NCBI GenBank assembly: GCA_014621425.1
Contig: JAANBB010000065.1
Coordinates: 62,001 to 126,000, forward strand
Length of the DNA: 64,000 nt
Reading direction: 5' to 3'
Source: Cylindrodendrum hubeiense
Taxonomy: Eukaryota; Ascomycota; Sordariomycetes; Hypocreales; Nectriaceae
The first letter of the stretch is position 1; the number at the start of each line of letters is the position of its first letter. Positions 1-12,360 of the stretch are shown here, in pieces. The position numbers and the translations under genes are program-made. The notes below the pieces were generated by a model, which ran no database searches, was not told where the DNA came from, and saw nothing but the letters and a program-made list of their open reading frames with translations.

Positions 1-1774
1 CCATAATTGAAACACGAAACGCACTCGCTGCTCCAGAGGGTTTGGTGGAGTAACAGAGCAGAATGGTAACGGATCAGCCTGGTTTTCCCCAGAGCACTTA
101 ATGTTTCTGGCGCATAGCTCATCAGACTTTTATACGGTGGCAATGCTTCCACTATTTCTTTCCCTCTCAATGAGACACGTGAAATTCGGGACAAGGATTG
201 AAAGTCAAGAAGGTTGAGGGTGATGAGTAGGAGCTCGGTCGGTAGGAGGTCGAGGTGGCCAAGCGAAGCAAAAGAAGTCACCCGGCTTATCGTTGAGTAA
301 GTCGCCGGGAGGATATTTCGTATCATTCCACTGATTCCCTGTTCGAAAGGGCAGGTGGAGTCTGTGACGGTCTGCTGAGAGGAATTTTGCCGTAATTGCA
401 TGGCTGCGATGAACCTCGATCGGAAATCGGAAGAAGAAGCAGTCTGCCTGTTAGGAGGGTTTAAGGGCTCAAAATACAGGGGGTTGTCGTTGGGAAGAGG
501 CGAGTGTGATATTGAAGCCTAGATGATGACTTGGGCGTGTTTTAGAGTGGGTAATAATGGTAGAGATGCTGGTGAGATGGTTTGATGTTGTTTCCAGGCT
601 GGCTCGACAAGTTCACGGTCACCAGGCTCCAGCGTATTTGTCAGACCTATGCAGCCCCACATTGCCAAGTGTCTATCTCACATGCTGTGGTGACACTGGC
701 TTTCTGATTTTACAACGCCAAAATAATGGAAATCGCTGAATTGCGCAGGCGGGATTAAAATAATTTGCCATGATGCGAGAATTTTAAATGAGTTAATAGT
801 AAGAGAGGACACGAAGGCGATCTCCCGCAGCTAAAACGCGCTATCGCCTAGGGCTGCACATACCCCACGCAAATTGGTTGCGGAAGGCTTCTTCAGTGAG
901 AGGACAAAGGCTGGCTCGCTCACTGTCCCGGGGATTTAATCTGAGTCTGTGATAAATGATTCAATCATGAACACATTGTGATTTTATATCGTGCACGCGC
1001 ACATCTAGGCGTTTAATCGGTGCACTTGTTGAAAACCAATCTGTCAGCAGTTGTGGTGTGGACCAGAAAGAGAATGCACGAGGACCTGGTAGGTTTATGC
1101 ATACCGTCGTTGATCAATGCCATACTTAGGGGTTCAGGGACCTTGATGCACATTTTCTCATTGTTTAGCTGCATTGAAATATCCTTTTTGTGTTGAAACT
1201 TCAAAGCGCCTCCTCTGTGGTGCATTTTCCAGAAGCCAAGCCGGAACCAGGGACATTTCTTCCATTCTGTCATCCGGAGTCTGCCATATAATAGCCCGCT
1301 CGGTATCCCTACCGCATTCGTCGTAAAATTCCGGTGGAAGTCATCCCATCTATTAAACAAATGGGTCAAAGTTTTAGCGATACCACCGTTCAGGTCAGCC
1401 CCCTGTTTAGACCATCTCGATTCGAGCGACGAGCCGCGCAGGACCCCGGCGACAAACAAACCATGCAACTTTAAAACCGCTATGGTTTCGGTAGATCATC
1501 GAACATCCTAGATGATCAGTCCATGCTGAGTGTGTCCCCAGATCTTTCCTCTTTGAAAATTATCCACCCGCCGTTTCGCCTAGGATAACCTTCAAAACTC
1601 CACCAATCGCCTATTTCTCCCACGCGCTGAACTTGAAACGCTCCGGAGTGCCAAGGCCAACCGAACAACGCAACCGAGTTTGAATGGCGGGTTTTTCCAC
1701 AGGGCCTGCAGTCCTTCATTCCGACACACCGTTTTGAATCAATTTGGTGACGAAGGTCACTCCGGTGGACAATC
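1..1774. other. Intergenic region, no gene seen
   Basis: No coding stretch with convincing amino-acid composition or splice signals was found on either strand. The longest open frames here (for example 1013-1468 on the minus strand) give low-complexity, unrecognisable peptides. The right end probably holds promoter sequence of the LPMO gene. Confidence 0.5.
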
Positions 1775-1782
1775 GTATTTAA
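1775..1782 (+). promoter_or_regulatory. TATA-like box of the LPMO gene
   Basis: TATTTAAA lies about 119 bp upstream of the ATG at 1901, a plausible distance for a fungal TATA element followed by a leader of about 90 nt. Confidence 0.4.
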
Positions 1783-1900
1783 AGATGGCAGTCTCTCATG
1801 ATAGAGAAGGAATCAGACCAGCTCTCAGCCCACAACCGATCAACCACCAGTGAACTCTTCTTTTCTTCAATTGGCTAGTCCATTTTTAAATTATACCAAA

Positions 1901-2751
1901 ATGCATGTCCTCGCTTCAATCCTTACTTCCGCGGCCCTGGTGGCTGCCCACGGCTACGTCGAGGAGGCAACCATTGGCTGCACGACCTACGAGTTCTACA
2001 ACCCCAACACGGATCCTTACACGTCGCCCACTCCCGAGCGCATCTCGAGATCAATTCCCGGTAACGGCCCAGTTGAGGATGTCACCTCCATCGACATCCA
2101 GTGCAATGGTTACACCGCTGGAGGCGTGAATGGCAGCGAGCCCGCGCCGCTGCACGCTACCGTCGCCGCCGGATCCACTGTGAACCTGCAGTGGACTCTC
2201 TGGCCCGAGTCTCACATGGGTCCCGTTCTCACCTACATGGCTCAGTGCCCTGATACCGGCTGCGACGATTGGGAGCCCGAGTCTGAGGTTGTGTGGTTCA
2301 AGATCCAGGAGGATGGACGTGACGGAACCTCCGACACCTGGGGTGCTGTGAGTTTTCCTCTTCAACATCTCTGATGCAGCAAATACTGACTAAATACAGA
2401 CATCTTTGATGGAGGATGACAACGCCGGAGTCGACTACACGATTCCCAGCTGCATCAAGGCTGGCTACTATCTCGTGCGCCACGAGATCATTGCCCTGCA
2501 CGCCGCGTACCAGTACCCCGGAGCTCAGTTCTACCCTGGATGCCATCAGCTCAAGGTCACCGGCGGTGGCAGCACTGAGCCCACGGACCTTGTTAGCTTC
2601 CCCGGTGCTTATTCCGCTACTGATGCTGGTATCACATATGACGCCTACAAGGGTGAGTTTTCCAATGCCCACGATACCGACCTATTTACTGATGCCTCTT
2701 GTCGCAGCCGCCAAATATGAGATCCCCGGTCCTTCCGTCTTCACCTGCTAA
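1901..2751 (+). CDS. AA9 lytic polysaccharide monooxygenase, secreted
   Basis: Copper enzyme expected to cleave cellulose or related glycans oxidatively outside the cell. Three exons (1901-2347, 2400-2652, 2708-2751) join in phase to give 247 aa. A 16-residue signal peptide ends in ...VAA, so the mature protein starts with His17 (HGYV), the first half of the copper histidine brace. His105 in the motif ESHMGP is the likely second ligand and Tyr194 in QFYPGC the axial tyrosine. These features match family AA9 (formerly GH61). The protein stops soon after the catalytic domain, with no CBM1 and no serine/threonine linker. The ATG at 1901 is preferred over an upstream in-frame start at 1850, because it places the signal peptide at the N-terminus. 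Substrate and regioselectivity cannot be told from sequence. Confidence 0.93.
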
Positions 2752-3429
2752 GTCGCCTACTCACTCGCCCTCGAATGGGATTGAATGAACTTCATGATTT
2801 TTACATGCTGGTCTTCATTGTATATAACAATGTTCATGTATATTGGTTGGGACATAAGTAAATAAAACGTCCCTGAGCTGTCTCAAACTCTGTTCTCTTT
2901 CCCATCGCCATGTGAAGTGCAAATTTGTATAAAGGTTCCCCGCCATCACTAACAGTTAAATAACTGAGAAATGGGATCCAATTCACGTATATACACTCGT
3001 GCACGCCTTCCTCTCAGGCGATGTTGGCTCATGAAGGCATGGGCACATCGGAGACAGTTCGCCCAATAGTGGCGAAGTGCTTAGGGTAGGTGAAACATTG
3101 ACCAACGTAAACATGCGACCATTTGACATCAGAAACGACCTGGCCTGGGAGCATGGATCAAACCCATGGATCATATGCGCAGGGTGCTGTAGTAAAACGA
3201 TTTTAAGTTCTAAAACAGGACATTGATTGAAACCTAATCCTACCACACCATGTTTCTTTAAGTGTAACATTAGTAATCCATAGTCATCGCAAAGACCACC
3301 ACCGCGATGCGTTACTGAAAAGTACAAATACAATAGAATTAAGAACAATAGGAAACTAGAAATAAGATAGTAGACTTAATTTACATGATATACACCCCGA
3401 TGCACCGAACTACCTAGCACACTGGACAA
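2752..3429. other. Convergent intergenic region
   Basis: This is the shared 3' flank of the LPMO gene (plus) and the CorA-like gene (minus). It is AT-rich and I see no gene in it. Confidence 0.5.
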
Positions 3430-5005
3430 TCAAGATGTCTTTCTAGTCCCAGTAGAGCTAAACGTCGCCACTCTCGCTTTCTTTACAACTTCGACAACCT
3501 CTCCCGCCGGATGTTCACTATGTGTCCACCAGTGCCAAATAATGGCAAGAATTGCGACAACGATTGTCAAGGGAATCGAAATCCACCACATTGTCCAAAA
3601 CAATGGTGTGGTCAAGACGTCCCACTTGTCATTGTGAGGCTGGGCCACAAATAACTGTGAACCGACGACGGCGGCAACTCCAGTAGTCGGGAGGAAGATC
3701 ATTGTAATGGCTGCGATGATTTTCATCGAGTTGGAGTCTTGGATCATCACCATGGAATCCTGCTGAGTAACAAGATTGAATGACAGCGTGATGGCATTGT
3801 CAATTCGCTTCTGTAAGCTACCAAGGCGGAGTTGGCTAGAGCGGAAGAGCGATCGTCGGTACTGGAGACACTCATGAAGTTGCCTAAGAATCTGGTCGCG
3901 ATTGGTTTGTGGCGGGATCTGCTGGTGATTGCCAATGTTCTGGATTGTCGAGTCGACAAGCATCATGCAAGACTCAAGGGCTTCCGCGATGTGGATAATA
4001 TGCTTGGCGCAATTGTGCATGGCTGCGAAAGGAATTTTGGAACTCATCTTTCGTACTCCCTTGCTGTTGGAATACTCGAGAATTAACTGCGACGATTAGA
4101 TTCGAGTAAAAGAGGAGGGATGGAAGAGCATACGTGTTCAAGGGGACCGAAGACATTGTTCATCTTCCAGACTGTATCATCGACCTCGTAGTACAGCCCT
4201 TCGAAGATCAGATCAAATAAGATGTACGGATCGCTTGTGACGTGCTCCCAGGCCTTAGCATTAATGAAATCGATGAGCCTATCCCTCACCCTCGGCGAGG
4301 CACCGAAGCAGGCCAAGGTCACGCACCCATCTGGGCCAACTCTCAAGAAGAAGCCAGTGCGATGCCAGCTGTAATCGGCCTGCGGTAGAGTGGATACGTG
4401 GTATCCCATCGCCGCGGCGCGGTTGTCTACCACTGGAGTATTGGTCCCCTCATGTCTGATGTCGATGTTCTTGCAGAGGAAATGGAACCAAGAGCAAGAG
4501 CCATTCTTGTCGGTGCTTCGACCGAAGCTGTGGCTTACAGACTGGAGTCTCTCCTTTGTGAAGTCGCTCGGGACACCGAGGATGTCGAACATCTCGAGTG
4601 TTTGTGTAAGGGCATCTCTGCGAGGAAGGTCGAGCGGCGCAAACCTGGGTTCTGTTAGTCAACCTCGGAACTTCGACCTTTTGGCAACAGGGCCCCAGCA
4701 TTCCAAGACTTTTGTACAAAAAGTGTTGTTTGAAGCGTGCTGTAGGAGTGTAGGAGGTTTGGACTTACACAATTCTCACACTTGCCTTGGACCGAAGGCA
4801 CTGGGCATTGCTCTCCAGATGCCAGTAACCGTCTGGGTGATCTAGCTCTAAGTCAGTACAAACATAATCCGGACTAAACTTCTCCCCTACCATGGGACAC
4901 CTCGAAGATGTTGAGCATCCATTGTGGAAATGCAATCCCGACAGGTGTTCCAGTTGCCTCTTCCACAAACGCTTGGTAGGGGCTTTCTCTGTCCGTCCAC
5001 GACAT
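3430..5005 (-). CDS. CorA-like two-TM membrane protein, divergent
   Basis: Four exons on the minus strand (5005-4891, 4841-4769, 4644-4134, 4086-3430) join in phase to 451 aa. The C-terminal third has a long helical stretch and then two predicted membrane helices: one around SMKIIAAITMIFLPTTG and one around MWWISIPLTIVVAILAI. That is the layout of CorA/Mrs2 magnesium channels. The GMN motif that normally ends the first helix is not present; the segment reads FLPTTGVAAVVGSQLF instead. This is common in a large group of fungal CorA-like proteins whose transport activity is unproven. The N-terminal half has no motif I recognise. Start chosen at MSWTDRESPYQ, because all later exons stay in phase from it. 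Family call good, function uncertain. Confidence 0.8.
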
Positions 5006-6405
5006 GGTCAAAAATGGGTTATGGACCGCGGAGAAAGTAAAGAAAGACGAGGTGTAAAGCTTGCAGAGTCATGTCACGAAATCCAGCCGACAAAATCGGG
5101 CTGTCGCCTTACCCGACTTTTGATATGCTGCATGCATCACTCCTCAGCCGCCCCACCGTTCAGGGGCAACCCAGCTCGGCGGGCCAAGCTTCAACGAGGC
5201 AAGGCAACCTTTGGTAGCATTCCAACAGCTGGCGTTCAGCTACGAAGGACTACAATCTGTCGGATGTGCGAATACCTGCGAGGCGCTGCAGGCTGCCACG
5301 CCGCCTCAATGTCTGGACTGGCGCCACGTCTCACTAACGGGCGCTACAAAACTCACCCACCTCCGTGAATGGGCGGTGGCTATGGCGCCTCGGTCTTGGC
5401 AGGAATAGCTCGGGATGCCTGGTTCCCGCCATTGGACGTATACGAAAATACTCTAAAAAAATCAACTCCTATACTTTCTGGCGAACCCGGCGACCTGGTT
5501 GGGTTACATGGGGCGATGCCATTTTCAGGACTGATCGACCAGGGTTTTAATTCGACAGCTGAGACTCGATCAGACACGCGGGGTCATCTGAGGTCTGTCC
5601 GCCATGCATGTCTTACGGATGGGACATACCGGCAGGCATCATACCCTCACTGTCCGCTAAGAAGCCATAAGGCTACCAATCACCGTCTCCGGGTGAGGCT
5701 CAAGCTTTCGCTAGCTTTCTCTTATTTGCTGGGCCGGCAAATACCGTCACCCCTGCAGAAACAGTTGTGGCTGTCAGTTGAGTCGAGCTGAGCATTAGCG
5801 ACTATTTTTATTGAAGTAACCCGACGGAGGCGTCGTGCCCCGACCGCTCTGTCACACGTAGTGGCGTCTAGATGCATGAGCTATAACTGCTTTTTCCAGC
5901 CCTCTATTTGCACCTCGCGCCACGCCTGGCTCAACAGCCAATGCCTTTGATGTTGTACTATGGAGATGGTGTTCCCATAGCCCTCTCCGCGGAGAATGCC
6001 GTTTGTGGCCGCCCTATCATCATCAACGAAGCATCATGAGGCTGCATGCAGGAGAAGGGAGGGCGTCACATGCACGGCAGCCTGATACCGATCCGACTGG
6101 TCCATGCGTGGAATTGCAGCTGGCCGAGCAGGGTCTAGGTCTACCGGTGGCGAAGCGCCTGCGTACTGAAAGATTAATGAAAAGCCACTTTCTTGCAGTC
6201 CATGGGATCTAGGACTTTCATCAAGGCCCAGCTCATTTCCCACTACGAGTTGCTGTGATACCAAGCTCCGGTGGCTACTTATCCGCCCGTTCATCTCAAA
6301 GAGCGCCGGCGCCTTGAAACTTGACCCCTTTTCTCTTCCCGACTCTTGAGTCTTAGACATCTACACTCATCTCTCCCTGTCGCTTCGGAATCCCGTACTT
6401 AAACC
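5006..6405. other. Intergenic region, no gene seen
   Basis: About 1.4 kb between the CorA-like gene and the HET-like gene, which diverge from it. Open frames here look random. A CT-rich stretch near 6360-6400 precedes the putative ATG at 6406. Confidence 0.45.
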
Positions 6406-9400
6406 ATGGTGGGCCGCCATTCTTTAGACCTGCTTGATCATCACTCCTGCTTACAACTCTCAAGGCTCACTTACACGGAGGGTTCTTTGACCCAAACGCC
6501 CCTGGCAATGCAAGTCTTGGCCAACCATCGCGAGATGTCCGTAACTCTAACACGCTGTTAGTACCCGCAACAAAGCCAACCCCCACCACCGTCACACCAA
6601 GCCCACGGCGGTGCTTACACACCAGGCAGTTCGGTCGTTGTAAGAAGCCCTTTCTTATCTGGTCGTCTTCTCACTCTTGTTAACGTTGAATACTAGTCCT
6701 ATCAGAACCAGCCCTACAATTACCAGGCGCAGCCTGTTTCACCTGTTCACAGCCCTCTATCAAACACCTCCACCCCATACGGAACCCCTCCAGGGCAAGA
6801 ACAGTATCCCTTGTCACCGGTCCATACTCGACCAAGTGCGGGTCAATATCAGCAGCAAACAATGGTTGGTAACCCGTTAACCCTTGTCCCCCGAGCAGAG
6901 CTAACCAGGACAGGAGTACAATGGACAGCAGGGTGTCTATAACCCAGGGACGGGCCATAGCCAGCCGGAAGGAACAATGGTAAAGCTCTTCCGCGGTTGC
7001 TTTTGTGTGTAGCCTCAAATTGAACGTGTTTTAGCAGCCGAAGGGTCTTACTATAATACCCAACCAGTTGACTCCCATCCACGACTCAAATGTAATGACC
7101 CTGATTTGATTGCCGTAAGACTGTGCCGGATTGCTGACGACTGACCATAGAAAGCCGAAAAGGAGTTTCCCGTCAGCCTCAAGGGTAGCTTCCACTTCAC
7201 CGAGCCTCGTACGGTGTGGAGATGGCGTAACCCTATCCTGTACCAGAAGCCCGGATACGTGTTTAACGAACCAGAGCGCCAGTTTAGACACCGCGACTAT
7301 GCCGGTCGAGTGTCTCAAAAGGCCCGATCGGATCGCTATCTGCATCACAACGATGGCTACCTGCGCAACCTCTATGTAGCTTGCACGGACGAGATTTATA
7401 CAGGAGCAGGGACCTCTACTTGGAACAGAACGTATGTGCGCAAGGTCGCTCCATTGAAGGTCCGCATTGCCACATGGGTGATCGACTTTAGCTATGATCC
7501 GGAGAGCTGGGAGGACTGGGGTATCATGATCCTTCGAGCTCTGCCAGCAGCCTTGGCCATGACTCTTGTTGTGAGTATTCGGCCCATGCTGAAATATGGA
7601 TGACGATATTGACAGTTGCAGTTCTGGGACAGCAAATCGAGATTCTACCAGCGGCAATTGTACTACGCCCCTGTGTTGTACAACTACCATGGCGATGCTA
7701 AGGTATGGAGCAACATGCTCGAGAATCACAAGGGAATGTCTCTCCTGGCCCGGAACAACCAGGTATACCGTCTCTTACGGCCTCGCTACCTGTGTTTCCT
7801 TCGCGAGCCATTCAACGAGCAGAATTGCGGAGTCGATGTGCAAAACGTCCAGGACTGGGATAACAGCCAAGGGCCAGATCCCAATTTGAACTACCTCTTC
7901 GTTGCATACTCCACGGAGCACTTTTCGCATTCCGTTGAACAAGACATGATCGCTCTGCATCACATCGCTGAGACGGCCTGTCGCGCTGCTAAGTTGCCGG
8001 CGTATTGGATTTCTTGCAGTTGCATGCGGGACCCTGCCGAGCTGGAGGCAGATGTAAGTGTCGTATAATCGATAGTATAGAACGCTGGCTGACATTTGTA
8101 GATCTATCGGATTTCAGACGTCCTTCGCGGTGCGCACAGTATGGTCATCGCCGTTGGAAGGGGAAAGACTGCCACATCCTCCTCGGGTAAAGTCACCACT
8201 GAAGCCTTGCTTCAGGAATGGGGCAGCCGGATGTGGACGTTCCCTGAAGTCCTTCTTTGTCCTGGTCGTAGCATCCAGGTCTACACCCGTGATGGCAATC
8301 TTCAAGCACCACTAAACGTGGCCAAAAATCAGTTCGCGTCCCAAGTCTGGACGTACATGGACGCTGATGTCGCGAGACACTTGATCGACCATTACCTAGG
8401 AAGCATTACTCTGAGCCGGCTGGAACTTGCTGTTCTAGCGTTAAGGTGTCTGTATAGTCGACATACTACTGAGTACTTCCAAGGTGACCAAGCCTATGCT
8501 CTCATGGGGCTTTTGCGTCTGCGACCGCAGATTGATTCGACGGATACTGCCTTCCAGGCCTTCTCACGATTGTCTCTTGCCAATGACTCTGACAAGCTGC
8601 TGGAAAGATACATTTGCACCCTCCCACTGGAGCGTGATCAGCCATGGTTTGACATGGAAGATACCTACCAGTCATCACTTTGGGATATCACGCCCCATTG
8701 CGAGGTCGCTGGTATTGCGGACGATGATACCGTTATCATCGATGGCGCGTGGGGAATCTCCGTTCGGTGGAAGACCTTCTACTCAGTGTATTGGTCTACT
8801 GGACCTTCATGGAAGCGATTCGTTTCTGAGATGTTGCTGGAGTGGAACGGTGCGCTTTTCATCGTCGCCATCACTCTCTTCGCAATTGGAGCGCCGGCTG
8901 GGCCGTCTGGTGCAGGCATGATTATCGTTGGAGTCATTTTCTTGTTCATGTTTCTGTACGTCTGGATCATGACGCCAAAACTGGTGCGGATCATCTATGG
9001 GGGCAAGTTCTGCGACACTCAGGCAGAGATGTTCGGCTTCGAAGGCCATCTGAATGCCGCCACCATCGAGAGGGCCATTTTCGGCGGCAATTTCGGTCGA
9101 TTCTCATGGAGTCCTAATGGGAGTCCCCTGAGCCGATCGATTGTTAATGAGCACGGAGAGCGCGTGGGCGTTGACCCATACAAGCACCCCGATATTCGGA
9201 TGAAGGTCGAGGCGGCCAAACAAGCTCGACCCGGTGACATGAGGGTAAGAAGCCCGGGTTATTCTAGCTGACAAGACCTCCGCTAACTTGACACAGATCT
9301 TCACACTGGTGGATACCTACAACATGCAACTGACGATGTTTGAGGCAGTCAGGCCGCCTGTGACTCTGATGTTCTGTGCCACTGAGGGAGGTATGCAGCG

Positions 9401-9563
9401 GGCGATCGGTTGCTCATATGAATGGGAGTCACAGACCATGTACCGCGAGACGGTTCTTAGACTTCCAACGACTTCCCTCAATCGTATGGACCGAGTTCCT
9501 CGATTCCGCATGGGGATCCAGCGTCGCAACTACGCCTCTGCGCCGCGAGCTGGTCAGGTTTGA
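6406..9563 (+). CDS. HET-like fungal membrane protein
   Basis: Large multi-exon gene. The solid part runs from KAEKEFPVSLKG (7152) to the stop at 9563, with introns at about 7570-7612, 8055-8101 and 9245-9297, all in phase. The middle has features of heterokaryon-incompatibility-type domains: YLFVAYSTEHF, then DIYRISDVLRGA, WTFPEVLL, and GDQAYALMGLL. After it come two adjacent predicted membrane helices (about 8850-8970) and a cytosolic-looking tail. The N-terminus is rich in Pro, Gln and Tyr (YPQQSQPPPPS, SYQNQPYNYQ) and is broken by several small introns. The start at 6406 is tentative: it needs a first exon holding little more than the ATG, joined to the exon at 6562 through an intron ending in CTAACACGCTGTTAG. 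The junctions at 6980-7151 are ambiguous. Biological role unknown. Confidence 0.7.
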
Positions 9564-9942
9564 GGTGGAGCATGCCAGGTGGAGTGTGGCGGCTGGAAGT
9601 GTGGCGTATTTCCTGATGACTGGGGACTGGTTCTACCAAACGTAATCATTCGTTATTTATTTCTTTAATCAATTTAATAATGTTCAGCTGAACCCATCTT
9701 CAGTCATGCGTGATACTGATGGTCCCGTGAATGTTGGCTGAATGTTGGCGGAGGAGAATCTCCCGATTGTCCCGCGCAAGTGGGATCAGCTCTTATCGAT
9801 AAGGCTCCAAGGCGGCAGCGAGAGCGGGGCAACAGCTGCAACCGCCAACTCCCAGCGTCACCATCCGCAACCCGGAAACCGCCCAACTCACCCTCTCCAT
9901 CTACACAACCCCACGCTTCCCAGGAAGAGTAGGGTCGCCACG
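9564..9942. other. Short intergenic region before csn5
   Basis: Holds the 3' flank of the HET-like gene and the promoter and leader of csn5. A second frame open to 9645 reads plausibly for about 30 residues but has no splice link to the upstream gene. Confidence 0.4.
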
Positions 9943-11030
9943 ATGGAGACGGCTCGCACATCATGGGGTAGGCCTCACTGAACCCTCTCCCCCCTCCCCC
10001 CTCCCTCAAACCAACCGCTAACCCCGCTGCAGAGCTGGACAACAATGTCCAGCTGATCGATCCCAAACGTGACGCGCTCTACAACTACGATGCCGACGCC
10101 CAGAAGACCATCGCCAACGCGAAGCCATGGACCAAAGACCCCAACTACTTCAAGCACGTGCGAATCAGCGCCGTCGCCCTCATCAAGATGACCATGCACG
10201 CCCGCTCCGGCGGCAACCTTGAGGTCATGGGCCTGATGCAGGGTTACATCGACGGAGACACCTTCATCGTCACTGATGCCTTCCGCCTGCCCGTCGAGGG
10301 TACCGAGACCCGAGTCAACGCCCAAGGCGAAGCGAACGAATACTTGGTCGAGTACCTGGACCTCTGCCGTGCCCAGGGCCGACAGGAGAACGTGGTGGGC
10401 TGGTACCACAGCCATCCCGGCTACGGATGTTGGCTGAGCGGAATCGACGTTGAGACCGAAGCCATGCAACAACAATTCCAAGACCCTTTCTTGGCCGTCG
10501 TTATCGACCCCGATCGCACCATCAACGCCGGAAAGGTGGAGATCGGCGCCTTCAGAACGTACCCCTCCAACTACAAAGCGGACTCGAGCGCAGCCACTTC
10601 AGACGGCTTCCAGGCGGTACCACTCGCCAAGGCAGCCGAATTTGGCGCCCACTCCAGCCGCTACTACAGCGTCGAAGTTTCCCACTTCAAAAGCTCTCTC
10701 GACTCTCACCTCCTCGAGCTGCTCTGGCACAAGTACTGGGTCCAGACTCTCAGCCAGAGCCCGCTACTGACGAACCGCGACTACGGCAACAAGCAGATGC
10801 TCGACCTCAGCTCCAAGATCAAAGAAGCCACAGCGAGCATCACTCGGAGCAGGGCGGGGCAAGGCATGATGATGGGTGGTGGATCCAAGGGCACCGACAA
10901 GGCAGTTGAGAAGCTGGCCAAGGATACCAACTTGATTGCCAGCAAGGAGAGATCGGGACTGATTGCTGGCCAGGTCAAGGCCAATGTTTTCAACAATCTT
11001 GGGGCGAAACCCTCAACAGCTGAAGATTAG
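9943..11030 (+). CDS. csnE: COP9 signalosome subunit 5 (JAMM deneddylase)
   Basis: Catalytic subunit of the COP9 signalosome, which removes Nedd8 from cullins and so controls SCF-type ubiquitin ligases. Two exons: 9943-9967 (METARTSWG) and 10033-11030, giving 340 aa, the usual length. The MPN+ (JAMM) zinc site is intact: Glu72 (LEVMG), His134 and His136 in [14 protein letters not shown], Ser144 and Asp147. The tail contains the CSN5-typical region after the MPN fold. The upstream intron begins GTAGGC and ends CTGCAG. No neighbour shares this function. In Aspergillus this subunit (csnE) is needed for normal sexual development and secondary metabolism, so its presence near a metabolic cluster is probably coincidental. 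Identification is very secure. Confidence 0.96.
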
Positions 11031-11373
11031 CGGTCTGGATTTATGGGAATGCTTGTAGCATAAAGTAACGGCATAGATGGCGTTCAGAGGTGAAATCGAG
11101 AAGCCCAATGTGGCTCTGTTGTCCAGGGTAGTCCCGTTCATGCTCCAGGTCAAGCTCGTCGTGAACCGTACCCAACCGAGACAATTTGTCACTAAGCAAT
11201 CTTGGTCGCACCTGACGTACGTTTCAGCTTTAAACTCCATAATTCATCCGCCAGCACTGTGTCTTTAAACACCCAATTATCACGCTGTTGCTAGCTCTAT
11301 GTCTCGAGGGAGATTAATCTCAACGCCTCGCTCAATAACATATATTCCTTGTCGGGTCCGTCTTCATAATCCT
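11031..11373. other. Convergent intergenic region
   Basis: Shared 3' flank of csn5 and the esterase; no gene seen. Confidence 0.45.
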
Positions 11374-12360
11374 TTACAGCTTCGCCTCCACGGGCTTCGC
11401 CAGCGCCCTTCTCACCCACGCCGCTCTCGTCTCAATGGAAGCCTGCGAACCAGGGTGGTCCGGAACCAAGAAATCGAACAAATGGAAGCCGCCCTGCCAA
11501 ATATGTAGCTCGACCTGGACGCCTGCCGCCCATAATTTCTGTGCGTATGCAATGCTCTCATCGCGGAACAGCTCCGCTGAGCCTGCGTTTATAAACGCAG
11601 GTGGCAGGCCCGCCGCATCAATTATACGTGCGGGTGCAGCCAGGGGACTCACGTCGGATTTCCCGGCTGAAGCACCCAGATAGGCCGTCCAGGCTGTGAC
11701 GTTGGAGCCGCGCGACCAGCTGCCCTCGCCAACAAACTGGAGGCTCGAGTTTGTCTCCATGCGGTCGTCTAGCATAGGGCTGTCGAGCAATTGGGCACAG
11801 ATTTTGGGGCCGTTACGGTCGCGAGCGAGCACGGTCATGGCAGTCGCCAAGCCACCACCAGCACTTTGTCCAGCGAGCATCAAGTAGTCGGGATCTATGC
11901 CCAACTCCGCGAGGTGCTCACCAATCCAAGTAAGGCCAGCATAACAGTCGTCTAGGGGTACCGGAAATGCATGCTCCGGCGACAGACGGTACTCGACCGT
12001 GATGCAGACGGCGCCCACTTCCTTTCCCCATCGCAGGACCTCCTTGAAGCCCGTGAAGCGGTTACCGCAGATCATGCCGCCGCTATGGGAGTAGTATATA
12101 CCCGGGCTTCGAGAGCGTGAGGACGCGACGCCGGTGGGTCGAAAGATGGAGAGTATGACGGGTCCATGGGGACCTGGGACGGATCGCTCCTCGTGGGTAA
12201 AAGACTCGCCAGCAAGGGTGCTTTCGAGGGTGGCGGCCGCGTTCTGGGCATCGCGCAGAGCTGGGATGAGCTCTGGTGGGATATCCTTTGGGAATTGAAG
12301 AACATCGAGAAACGCGGCGAACTCGGGCTCGTACGGAGGCTTGGGGATGTTTGCAGGCAT
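11374..12360 (-). CDS. HSL-type alpha/beta hydrolase (esterase/lipase)
   Basis: Single-exon gene of 328 aa. The fold is alpha/beta hydrolase of the hormone-sensitive-lipase group (Abhydrolase_3). The nucleophile elbow is GQSAGGG. The acid is probably the Asp in LFRDESIAYA and the histidine that in GGFHLFDFL. The usual HGGG oxyanion motif is altered to HSGGMICGN, keeping two glycines. No signal peptide or membrane segment is visible, so a cytosolic carboxylesterase acting on short acyl or acetyl esters is likely. Upstream on the minus strand (12361-12550) lies the probable promoter. It sits just outside the central cluster and lacks the cluster motif CGGCTCCAC, so I do not count it as a member. 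Confidence 0.88.
   Translation of the reverse strand: MPANIPKPPYEPEFAAFLDVLQFPKDIPPELIPALRDAQNAAATLESTLAGESFTHEERSVPGPHGPVILSIFRPTGVASSRSRSPGIYYSHSGGMICGNRFTGFKEVLRWGKEVGAVCITVEYRLSPEHAFPVPLDDCYAGLTWIGEHLAELGIDPDYLMLAGQSAGGGLATAMTVLARDRNGPKICAQLLDSPMLDDRMETNSSLQFVGEGSWSRGSNVTAWTAYLGASAGKSDVSPLAAPARIIDAAGLPPAFINAGSAELFRDESIAYAQKLWAAGVQVELHIWQGGFHLFDFLVPDHPGSQASIETRAAWVRRALAKPVEAKL

Noticed and set aside
1013..1468. 151-codon open frame, minus strand
   Set aside because: Composition not protein-like and no homologous motif seen; probably chance.
9564..9645. Alternative C-terminus of the HET-like protein
   Set aside because: It needs a frame change without a usable splice pair; the frame ending at 9563 continues the conserved sequence.
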